The position numbers and the translations under genes are program-made. Below the pieces are notes generated by a model. The model was not told where the DNA came from. It saw nothing but the letters and a program-made list of their open reading frames with translations, and searched no databases. From Stenotrophomonas maltophilia (GTDB lineage Bacteria; Pseudomonadota; Gammaproteobacteria; Xanthomonadales; Xanthomonadaceae): a DNA stretch of 64,000 nt. The DNA is taken from positions 186,001-250,000 of the forward strand of contig FOZF01000003.1 of assembly GCA_900113425.1 (NCBI GenBank), in the 5' to 3' direction. The first letter of the stretch is position 1. Each line of letters starts with the position of its first letter. Shown here piece by piece: positions 1 to 7,209 of this stretch.

Positions 1-53
1 ATCAGCGCGATCAACCACAGCACCAGCACCAGTGCGGCCCCGCGCGACCGCAT
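1..53 (-). CDS. xpsK: XpsK/GspK, type II secretion minor pseudopilin (5' end only)
   Basis: Only the first 17 codons lie in the window; the gene runs off the left edge. They read MRSRGAALVLVLWLIAL, the usual GspK start: a short basic leader, a Gly before the prepilin-peptidase cut, then a hydrophobic helix without the Glu at mature position 5 that other pseudopilins carry. GspK caps the pseudopilus tip with GspI and GspJ. The ATG overlaps the xpsJ stop in a TGATG, so translation is probably coupled. Identity rests on this start plus its place after E-F-G-H-I-J. Confidence 0.85.
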   Translation of the reverse strand, partial: MRSRGAALVLVLWLIAL

Positions 54-685
54 CAGCGTCCCCCTCCACCGCCGCCCAGGCGGGGTGCCACCACCAGGGG
101 CGGCCATGCGGCGCCGCGGACCGGCACGATCCGCAGTTCCACCAGCAGAGGCAGGCGACGGGTGTCTTCCCAGCGCGGCAGCCACTCGGTCATCTGCCCG
201 CTGCCGGCGTCGATGCCGCGATAGCGCATCTCCACCGCTTGCAGGCCGTCCACCAGCACCTCGGGCGGGCGTGGTGGCGTTTCGGCGATGCGCTCGCCCT
301 CCTGCAGCAGTACCAGGTCCAGCAGCAGACGCTGCTGGCCGGCCTTGCCATCCACCTGCAGCGCATGCAGATAGGGCCCGCCGCGTCCGAGGTAGCCTGG
401 CAGATCGGCGACGAACAGCATCCGTTGCTCTTCGCCCAGGAAGAACACCGGCTCGCGGGTCGGGTCAGGCACTTCCAGCGGGCTGCGCATCGCCCCGGCC
501 AGCTGTCGCCGCAGCAGGGCCTGCACGGCGCGCATCCGCTCGCTTTCGGCAGCGATCTGTTCACCCCGCTGGCTGACCGCCATCGCCGAGCGCACGCTGG
601 CGAACGCCAGCGCCAGGCCACCGGCAAGCAGCACGGTCGCCAGCATCACTTCAACCAGGGTGAATCCCGCAGCGCCCCGCTTCAT
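53..685 (-). CDS. xpsJ: XpsJ/GspJ, type II secretion minor pseudopilin
   Basis: A 210-residue minor pseudopilin that with XpsI and XpsK forms the tip of the periplasmic pseudopilus, which pushes folded exoproteins through the outer-membrane secretin. The N-terminus MKRGAAG/FTLVEV is a prepilin-peptidase site with Glu at mature position 5, followed by a hydrophobic helix of about 20 residues. The rest is a soluble domain of the usual GspJ length. The open frame continues upstream to 1132, but only the ATG at 685 gives the leader. That ATG overlaps the xpsI stop as ATGA, and the stop overlaps xpsK as TGATG. Confidence 0.93.
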   Translation of the reverse strand: MKRGAAGFTLVEVMLATVLLAGGLALAFASVRSAMAVSQRGEQIAAESERMRAVQALLRRQLAGAMRSPLEVPDPTREPVFFLGEEQRMLFVADLPGYLGRGGPYLHALQVDGKAGQQRLLLDLVLLQEGERIAETPPRPPEVLVDGLQAVEMRYRGIDAGSGQMTEWLPRWEDTRRLPLLVELRIVPVRGAAWPPLVVAPRLGGGGGGR

Positions 686-1098
686 CGCGCGCGCTCCAGG
701 TCCGGCGGCAGCAGGCGCAGGCTGCGCCAGCGCAGCTGTTCGCGTTCGCCATCGCCCCACCGCACCTGCAACTGCAGTTCGGCCAGCCACGGTGCACCCG
801 GCGACTGCGTGGCCGCGACGTTGCCGGCGCGTGGCTCGGTCCAGGGCTGCACCTGCAGCTCCCAGCGATAGCGCCCGTTTTCCCAGTCGCCCTGCTGCTG
901 GCCCACCTGCAGCGGCGCATCCACGCCCGCCGCGGCCAGCAGCGATTGCGCATGCAGGACGGCGCGCGTGCGCAGCTCGGCCTCGCGCACCTGCCTGGCA
1001 CCGCCGGACAGGCTGCCCAACAGCAGGGTCAGCGCCAGCCCGAGCAGAGCGAAGGCCACGATCACCTCCAGCAGCGTGAAACCGCGCGCCCGCCGCAT
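682..1098 (-). CDS. xpsI: XpsI/GspI, type II secretion minor pseudopilin
   Basis: A 138-residue minor pseudopilin that nucleates the tip complex with XpsJ and XpsK. It begins MRRARG/FTLLEVIVAFALL: basic leader, Gly before the cut and Glu at mature position 5. I chose the ATG at 1098 because it overlaps the xpsH stop in a TGATG, like the other junctions in this operon. An in-frame ATG five codons upstream (1113) would also keep the leader. Length and the short C-terminal domain fit GspI. Confidence 0.92.
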   Translation of the reverse strand: MRRARGFTLLEVIVAFALLGLALTLLLGSLSGGARQVREAELRTRAVLHAQSLLAAAGVDAPLQVGQQQGDWENGRYRWELQVQPWTEPRAGNVAATQSPGAPWLAELQLQVRWGDGEREQLRWRSLRLLPPDLERAR

Positions 1099-1592
1099 CA
1101 CTGCGCCTGCCATGGGCCGGAGCGGACTTCACCGGTCAACCAGCCGACGTCGATGCGCCATTCGGCGGCATCACGCTGCAGGCGGATGCGGCCGCCACTG
1201 GAACCGCCGTCGGGATGGAACTCGATCACACCCTGCCCTGGCGCAGTGGCCAGCTGCGCAGCGCCTTCGAAACGCACCGTCAGCTGTGCCGGCAGCTCGC
1301 CCTGGCGCTGGTTCGCCCCTTGCCAGCGATGCCGTGCCGGCTCGATCACGAACCGCTGCGGTTCGCCGCGCGCGATCGCCTGTGCACGCACCATGCGCAG
1401 CTGGTTGGCGATGTCCTTGCCGGCGCTGCGCAACTGCATGCCGGCGAAGCCACGCGACAGTCCCGCCGCGGTGATCAGGCCGATGGCCGCGATCAGCGCG
1501 ATCACCAGCAGCATCTCCAGCAGCGACAGCCCCGCCGGGCGCCTGCCGTGCAGGCGCGGTCGGGGCAACCGGCGCGGCAGGAAATACGTCAT
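1098..1592 (-). CDS. xpsH: XpsH/GspH, type II secretion minor pseudopilin
   Basis: A 164-residue GspH-type minor pseudopilin, thought to lie between the major pseudopilin shaft (XpsG) and the I-J-K tip. A leader of about 21 residues ends in PAG/LSLLEMLLVIALIAAIG, with Glu at mature position 5. The leader is longer and more arginine-rich than in XpsI or XpsJ. Further on, an LRMVRAQAIARGE stretch is typical of GspH/FimT proteins. It starts six bases after the xpsG stop and shares bases with the xpsI start. Confidence 0.92.
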   Translation of the reverse strand: MTYFLPRRLPRPRLHGRRPAGLSLLEMLLVIALIAAIGLITAAGLSRGFAGMQLRSAGKDIANQLRMVRAQAIARGEPQRFVIEPARHRWQGANQRQGELPAQLTVRFEGAAQLATAPGQGVIEFHPDGGSSGGRIRLQRDAAEWRIDVGWLTGEVRSGPWQAQ

Positions 1593-1598
1593 GCGTGC

Positions 1599-2042
1599 TT
1601 ACGGCTGGTAGCGGATGTCGGCGTCGACGCTGCTTCCGCCGGCCTTGCCGTCCTTGCCCAGGCTGATCAGCTCATACGGCTGGCCTTCGCCGGGGGCACG
1701 GTACTCCAGCGCGTTCCCCCACGGATCGTTGAGGTCGGCCGGCTTGGCGTACGGGCCGAGCCAACCGCCAACGCCGGCCGGTGCGGTCACCAGATCGGTG
1801 AGCGCGCCCGGCAGCTTGCCGGTATCGATCTGGTAGTTGTCGATCTTGGATGCCACGGTCTGCACCTGCGCCTTGGCGATGTTGGCCTTGCCGCGGTCGG
1901 CACCGCCCAGCACGCGGCTGGCCACCAGGGTCAGCACCGCGCCGATCAACACGATGACGATGATGATCTCCAGCAGGCTCATGCCCGACTGGTGCCGCGC
2001 GGCGGTGAAGGACAGGCGGATGGGTCGACGGTTAGCGATCAT
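1599..2042 (-). CDS. xpsG: XpsG/GspG, type II secretion major pseudopilin
   Basis: The major pseudopilin whose polymer forms the piston of the type II system. The 147-residue product has a 20-residue leader ending QSG/MSLLEIIIVIVLIG, Glu at mature position 5 and the first-helix sequence of GspG. The C-terminal part has the family pattern NDPWGN-LEYRAPG-YELISLGKDGKAGG with aspartates that bind calcium in characterised homologues. Its length matches the family. It lies 48 bases downstream of xpsF. Confidence 0.96.
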   Translation of the reverse strand: MIANRRPIRLSFTAARHQSGMSLLEIIIVIVLIGAVLTLVASRVLGGADRGKANIAKAQVQTVASKIDNYQIDTGKLPGALTDLVTAPAGVGGWLGPYAKPADLNDPWGNALEYRAPGEGQPYELISLGKDGKAGGSSVDADIRYQP

Positions 2043-2090
2043 GATCGGTCCTTTCAGTTGCGTTGGGTCGAAGTACGGAAGAGTCCATCG

Positions 2091-3311
2091 TCAACCGATG
2101 GCATTGGTCAGGTCATACAGCGGGACCAGCACGGCGACGATGACCGCACCGACCACCGAAGCCAGCACCAGGGTGATCGCCGGCACCATCGCCGCCAGCA
2201 GGCGATCGATGCGCCGGGCGCTGTCCTGCTCGAAGGTGTCGGCGGCTTTCAGCAGCATGGTGTCCAGCGCGCCGGATTCCTCGCCGACCTGGATCATCTG
2301 CAGGGCAAGCCGCGGAAAGCGCTTGCCGCGCGACAGTGCCAGCGACAGGCCCGCACCGTTCTTGACCTCGTCGGCGGCGGCATCGACGTCGGCTGCCAGC
2401 GCGCGGTTGCCCAGTACATTGCGGGCGATACCCAGCGCACCCAGCAGCGGCACGCCGTTACGCAGCAGCGTCCCCAGCGTGCGTGCCAGCCGTGCGGTTT
2501 CCAGCTCGCCGAGCAGGCGGCCGATGCTGCGCCGTTGCAGCAGCCAGCCGTCGAGGGCCAGGCGGAAGGCCGGCTGCCGCAGCTTGCGCTCGAACAGCAG
2601 GGCCAGCACGCCCGGTACCACCAGCAGCAGGATCCACCAGTCGCGCACGAACAGGCCCAGCTGCAGCACGGCGTTGGTGAACCACGGCAGCGCCACGTCC
2701 AGGCTCTCGTACATCTGCGCGAACTGCGGCACGACGTAACCCAGCAGGAACAGCAGCGCGCCGCCCACTACCACCAGCAGGATGGCCGGGTAGACCAGCG
2801 CATTGATCACCTTGCCCTGCAGCGCACGCGCGCGTTCAAGGTAATCGGCCAGCCGCTGCAGGGTCTCATGCAGGCTGCCGCCGGCCTCGCCGGCACGCAC
2901 CATGTTCACGTACAGGCGCGAGAACAGGCCATGCTGGCGCTCCAGCGCGGTCGACAGCGGCGCACCACCGCGCACCACGTCGCGGATGTCGGTGATCGCC
3001 CGACGCGAGCGCTCGTCCTCGGGCAGGCCCAGCAGGATCGACAGCGCGCGATCCAGCGGTTGGCCGGCACCGAGCAGGGTCGCCAGCTGCTGCGTGAACT
3101 GCAGCAGCGCCGGGCCCTGCAGCGGGCGCTGGCGGAACAGGTTGCGCCAGCTGCCCCCGCCGATGGAGCCTGCATCGGCCAGCTGGGTTTCCATCGGCAG
3201 GTGCCCCTGGTCCTGCAGGCGCGCGATCAGGTCGGCCTCGCTGGCCGCTTCCATCTGCCCGTCGAAGATCTCGCCATGCGGATTGAGGGCCTTGTAGCGG
3301 TAGTTCGGCAT
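2091..3311 (-). CDS. xpsF: XpsF/GspF, inner-membrane platform protein of type II secretion
   Basis: A 406-residue polytopic protein of the GspF/PilC family that anchors the pseudopilus assembly machinery in the inner membrane and contacts XpsE and XpsL. It starts MPNYRYKALNPHGEIFDG, the standard N-terminus. Two homologous GspF domains (about 70-190 and 270-395) are each followed by membrane segments, at about 165-190, 215-235 and 375-398. GEAGGSLHETL and GEESGALDTML are the paired repeat signatures. It lies 24 bases downstream of xpsE. Confidence 0.96.
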   Translation of the reverse strand: MPNYRYKALNPHGEIFDGQMEAASEADLIARLQDQGHLPMETQLADAGSIGGGSWRNLFRQRPLQGPALLQFTQQLATLLGAGQPLDRALSILLGLPEDERSRRAITDIRDVVRGGAPLSTALERQHGLFSRLYVNMVRAGEAGGSLHETLQRLADYLERARALQGKVINALVYPAILLVVVGGALLFLLGYVVPQFAQMYESLDVALPWFTNAVLQLGLFVRDWWILLLVVPGVLALLFERKLRQPAFRLALDGWLLQRRSIGRLLGELETARLARTLGTLLRNGVPLLGALGIARNVLGNRALAADVDAAADEVKNGAGLSLALSRGKRFPRLALQMIQVGEESGALDTMLLKAADTFEQDSARRIDRLLAAMVPAITLVLASVVGAVIVAVLVPLYDLTNAIG

Positions 3312-3335
3312 GTCAGCCCCGGGCTCCGGCGCGCA

Positions 3336-5057
3336 TCAGCTCTCCTCCGTCACGCGCAGGACTTCCTCGATGGTCGTCTGGCCGGCAAGGGCCTTGGCCA
3401 GGCCATCCTCGTACATGGTGCGCATGCCGCCCTCGCGCGCGATGCGCTCGAGCTCGCCCATGCCATCGCGGCGCATCACCGCGCGCCGCAGCGCGTCGTT
3501 CATCACCAGGAATTCCATGATGGTGGTGCGGCCCAGGTAGCCGGTTGGTGCCAGTGCCGAGGGGCGCGGCCGGTACAGGTGAATCGGCCCCTCCGGCTGC
3601 AGGCGGCGCAGCTCGAAACGATCGATCTCTTCCGGCGACGCCGGGTAGCGCTCGGCGTGGGTCGGCTCCAGGCGGCGCACCAGACGCTGCGCGAGGATGC
3701 CGTTGATGGTGGAGGTCAGCAGATAGTCCTCCACACCCATGTCGAGCAGCCGGGTGATGCCACCGGCGGCGTTGTTGGTGTGCAGGGTGGACAGCACCAG
3801 ATGGCCGGTCAGCGCCGACTGGATCGCGATGCGCGCGGTCTCCAGATCGCGCATTTCGCCGATCATGATGATGTCCGGATCCTGGCGCACGATGCTGCGC
3901 AGCGCATTGGCGAAGTCCAGGCCGATCTGCGGCTTGGCCTGGATCTGGTTGATGCCTTCGATCTGGTACTCGACCGGGTCTTCGACCGTGATGATCTTGA
4001 CGTCGGCGGTATTGAGCTGGCTCAACGCGGTGTACAGCGTCGTGGTCTTGCCCGAACCGGTCGGGCCTGTCACCAGCAGGATGCCGTGCGGCTGCTCCAG
4101 GACCTTGCGGAACTGCGGCAGGAATGCATCGGTGAAGCCAAGCCGATGGAAATCGAACACCACGGTTTCGCGGTCAAGCAGGCGCATCACCACGCTCTCG
4201 CCGTGTGCGGTCGGTACCGTGCTGACGCGCAGGTCCAGCTCCTTGCCCTGCACGCGCAGCATGATGCGGCCGTCCTGCGGCAGGCGGCGCTCGGCGATGT
4301 TGAGCCGGGCCATGATCTTGATGCGGCTGATGACCGCAGCGGTCAGGTTGGCTGGCGGGCTCTCGCCCTCCACCAGCACGCCATCGACGCGGTAACGGAC
4401 CTTCAGCCGGCTTTCGAAGGGCTCGACATGGATGTCCGAGGCACGCAGTTCCACCGCGCGCTGGATCACCAGGTTGACCAGACGGATCACCGGCGCTTCC
4501 GAGGCCAGGTCACGCAGATGCTCGATGTCGTCCACCGCGCCGCCTTCACCATCGGCGGTTTCCACGATTGCCCCCATCGCGCTGCGGCCCTGGCCGAACC
4601 AGCGCTCGACCAGATCATCGATCTCCGCACGCATGCCCAGCACCGGCGTGACCGGCACGCCGAGTGCCAGCTGCACGGCCTGCTGCGGGTAGACGTCGTG
4701 GGCATCGGCCAACCACAGCCGTACGCCGTGTTCATCCAGCGCCAGCGGACAGACGTGGAACTGCTTGAGGAAGCGCAGCGACAGCGGCAGGCCTTCGGCG
4801 AGCGACTGCGGCGGCGTCTCGGGCACCTGCTTGCCTTCCAGCAGTGGCAGGCCCAGCACGTCCGCGCTGGCCTGCGCCTGGTCCCGCTCGGACACCAGTC
4901 CCAGGCGCACCAGCAGGCCGAGCAGGCTGCCGCCGGCCTCGGCATGCAGCGGCCGCGCCCGGGCCAGGTCTCCTTCCTTGAGCCGCCCACGCGCCAGCAG
5001 CGCATCCAGAATGCGGCTCTCGGCGTCGTCGGCAGTGGTTGCAGCGAGCGCGTTCAC
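3336..5057 (-). CDS. xpsE: XpsE/GspE, type II secretion assembly ATPase
   Basis: The 573-residue cytoplasmic hexameric ATPase that powers pseudopilus growth. The N-terminal domain (to about residue 150) binds XpsL in Xanthomonas. The core has Walker A GPTGSGKTTT at 331-340, an Asp box (IITVEDPVEYQ), Walker B around DPDIIMIGEMRD and a His box (GHLVLSTLHTNNA). The zinc-binding four-cysteine insert usual in GspE is absent: between RLVRRLEP and GYLGRTTIMEF there is no cysteine, and the protein has a single Cys near residue 103. It is the first gene of the operon here, with a terminator separating it from the protease gene upstream. Confidence 0.96.
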   Translation of the reverse strand: MNALAATTADDAESRILDALLARGRLKEGDLARARPLHAEAGGSLLGLLVRLGLVSERDQAQASADVLGLPLLEGKQVPETPPQSLAEGLPLSLRFLKQFHVCPLALDEHGVRLWLADAHDVYPQQAVQLALGVPVTPVLGMRAEIDDLVERWFGQGRSAMGAIVETADGEGGAVDDIEHLRDLASEAPVIRLVNLVIQRAVELRASDIHVEPFESRLKVRYRVDGVLVEGESPPANLTAAVISRIKIMARLNIAERRLPQDGRIMLRVQGKELDLRVSTVPTAHGESVVMRLLDRETVVFDFHRLGFTDAFLPQFRKVLEQPHGILLVTGPTGSGKTTTLYTALSQLNTADVKIITVEDPVEYQIEGINQIQAKPQIGLDFANALRSIVRQDPDIIMIGEMRDLETARIAIQSALTGHLVLSTLHTNNAAGGITRLLDMGVEDYLLTSTINGILAQRLVRRLEPTHAERYPASPEEIDRFELRRLQPEGPIHLYRPRPSALAPTGYLGRTTIMEFLVMNDALRRAVMRRDGMGELERIAREGGMRTMYEDGLAKALAGQTTIEEVLRVTEES

Positions 5058-5129
5058 GTGACTCTCCTGTCGATCGGCCCGACTTTAGCAGTTAAGCCGT
5101 GGTTTCCGCCGCCATCGCGCCGCCTTTCG

Positions 5130-5167
5130 AAAAATGACAACGCCCGCCACCACAGGGTGACGGGCGT
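5130..5167 (-). terminator. Rho-independent terminator between protease gene and xpsE
   Basis: On the minus strand, ACGCCCG and CACC arms pair with GGTG and CGGGCGT around a four-base loop (right arm 5140-5151, left arm 5156-5167), followed by TGTCATTTTT. It begins about 30 bases after the protease stop and lies before xpsE, so it should end protease transcription and leave the xps operon to its own promoter. Confidence 0.75.
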
Positions 5168-5197
5168 CGCCAGTTCATCTACGACAGCGTGATGGCA

Positions 5198-7051
5198 TTA
5201 CTGCGTGGCGAGGATGGTCACCCCGCTGTAGGCGGCTTCACCCACCACCTTCACGTAGTACGTGCCGGCCACCGGCTTGTTCACGCGCACCGTTTCGGCG
5301 TTGCCCGCTCGCGTGGACTTGGCATCGTTGTCGCTCGCGCTGGGCTCGCGGCCCTGGGCCAGGTACACCGACACGTTGCCACTGCCACCGTAGGTGATCA
5401 CGCTCAGCGATTTGCCCGCCACCGCTTCGAAGCTGTACAGGGCACTGCCACCGGTCGCACCGGACAGGCCGCCGACAGCGACCTTGTTGGTCAGCGGCGT
5501 TGCTACCGGGCCGCAGTCCTCGGTGCACGGTTCCTCCAGCGCCTTGGCCAGTGCGGCCTTGGCGTCGACGATGCCGGTACCGATCGGGGTCGCCGACGGG
5601 ATGGCCACCGGGAACGGGCGTGCGGTTTCCTTGAGCAGGGTACGCATGGCTGCCGGAGCCAGCGGCTCCTTGCCATCGGCGATCAACGCGCTCTGCACCA
5701 GTGCCGCCACCGCCGCGACGTGCGGCGAGGCCATCGAGGTTCCGCCCTTGCCCATGTAGGTGTAGCTGCCCGAGTCCGGCGTAGTGGCCGCGTCGGAACC
5801 GGCCTGCCAGACATAGCCACCCGGATTGCCGTCCACACTGCCGCCACCACCAGGGCCGGAAAGATCGACGCGGGTGCCGTAGTTGGAGTAGTAGGTGATG
5901 CCACCGGTGATGCGGGTGGCTCCCACCGTCACCACGCCATCGCAGCTGGCAGGACGGTAATTGGACGCGTTGTCCGTCTCGTTGCCGGCGGCGACCACGA
6001 CCGTGGTGCCGCGCGAGATCGCGCCATTGATCGCATCCTGGTAGGTGCCGCCGCAGCTGCCACTGCCACCCAGGCTCATGTTGATGATCTCGGCCGGGTT
6101 GGCATTGGCCGGAATACCGGCCACGGTGCCACCGGAGGCCCAGGTGATGGCATCGGCGATATCGGAAAGGTAGCCACCGCACTTGCCGAGCACGCGGACC
6201 GGCAGCACCTTGGCCTTGTGCGCGACACCGGCCATGCCGACGCCGTTGTTGGTCTGCTCGGCCACGGTGCCGGCCACGTGCGTGCCGTGCCAGGAGCTGT
6301 CATCGGCCAACGAGCCGGTGTAGCACTCGTTGTCGTTTTCGACCCAGTCGCCATAGTCCAGCGCACCCGGCACCCGCTCATTGGTGGGGCGGCGCGAGGT
6401 CTCGGCATCGCTGATGAAGTCGTAACCCTCCAGCAGGTTGCCGACCAGATCCGGGTGCTGCGGCAGGATGCCGGTGTCGAGCACCGCCACCACCACGCCC
6501 TCGCCCTGCGACACATCCCAGGCTGCCGGTGCGTTGATGCCGCCGGTCGCGTTGTGCAGATGCCACTGGTACTGCTGGTAGTACTGGTCGTTCGGCACCA
6601 GCGCCGGCTGCACGTCGCCCGCACGCAGTTCGCTGCGGCGCAGCTTCACGTCGGCCTCGGCGTACTGCACCGCCGGATCAGCCTTCAGCTCCTTCAGCAC
6701 GCGCTGCAGTTCAGCCGGGGCCAGGCGGCCCTGCAGGCGGATCACATCGGCGCCGACGCCGAGCTTGCGCACGACCTGCGGGCCCAGGGTACCGGCGCGC
6801 GCAGTGCCGCCGGACAGGCTGGCGCGGGTCAGCGCCGACTGCACCGTGGACAGCTTGGCCGAACGGTCCAGCGCAGCGGCCGTGCCGGCGCGGTACTTGA
6901 CGATGATGCGGTCGGTGCCCGGCTGTGCGGTGCCCGCCTGGCGTGCCGGCTCCTGCGTCGGCAACCCGGCGGCATGGACGGCACCGACTGCGGTCATCGA
7001 CAGCACGGCGGCGGCAAGCACGTTGATGCGAAGGTTCTGCTTCTTGATCAC
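5198..7051 (-). CDS. Secreted subtilisin-like serine protease (S8 family, StmPr-like) with C-terminal PPC domain
   Basis: An exported serine protease, 617 residues from the start chosen here. Signal peptide (about 1-27, ending AVGAVHAA), inhibitor-like propeptide (about 45-140), then an S8 domain with Asp192 (VVAVLDTGI), His255 (SSWHGTHVAGT) and Ser439 (GGTSMASPH). A pre-peptidase C-terminal domain fills the last 95 or so residues. I chose the GTG at 7051 because AGAGGA sits eight bases upstream and VIKKQNLRINVL makes a clean signal peptide. ATGs at 7102 and 7075 would add a polar extension. Family knowledge: S. maltophilia StmPr proteases leave through Xps, and the xps genes follow directly. 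Which StmPr this is cannot be settled without alignment. Confidence 0.93.
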   Translation of the reverse strand: MIKKQNLRINVLAAAVLSMTAVGAVHAAGLPTQEPARQAGTAQPGTDRIIVKYRAGTAAALDRSAKLSTVQSALTRASLSGGTARAGTLGPQVVRKLGVGADVIRLQGRLAPAELQRVLKELKADPAVQYAEADVKLRRSELRAGDVQPALVPNDQYYQQYQWHLHNATGGINAPAAWDVSQGEGVVVAVLDTGILPQHPDLVGNLLEGYDFISDAETSRRPTNERVPGALDYGDWVENDNECYTGSLADDSSWHGTHVAGTVAEQTNNGVGMAGVAHKAKVLPVRVLGKCGGYLSDIADAITWASGGTVAGIPANANPAEIINMSLGGSGSCGGTYQDAINGAISRGTTVVVAAGNETDNASNYRPASCDGVVTVGATRITGGITYYSNYGTRVDLSGPGGGGSVDGNPGGYVWQAGSDAATTPDSGSYTYMGKGGTSMASPHVAAVAALVQSALIADGKEPLAPAAMRTLLKETARPFPVAIPSATPIGTGIVDAKAALAKALEEPCTEDCGPVATPLTNKVAVGGLSGATGGSALYSFEAVAGKSLSVITYGGSGNVSVYLAQGREPSASDNDAKSTRAGNAETVRVNKPVAGTYYVKVVGEAAYSGVTILATQ

Positions 7052-7209
7052 GTCGAAATTCCTCTTCTGGGTCATGGATCGAACCAACACTGCGGCCATC
7101 ATTCCTTGACGACTCCCGGCCGGCCCAGCCGGGATTGCCGTGACCTCCCCCCAGGCCCTCGTTGCGGGTGTGGCGCCGGCGTGGGTGGCCGCCGGCGCGA
7201 TGGAGTGGC

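Noticed and set aside
1215..5192. A 1325-codon plus-strand open frame across the xps genes
   Set aside because: Gln/His/Arg-rich shadow of xpsH, G, F and E; it crosses several confident gene borders and has no family motif.
7173..7198. GC-rich hairpin between the adhesin and protease genes as a terminator
   Set aside because: Arms GCGCCGGC and GCCGGCGC pair, but there is no T-run on either strand and the spacing to the adhesin stop is short; left as an unassigned hairpin.
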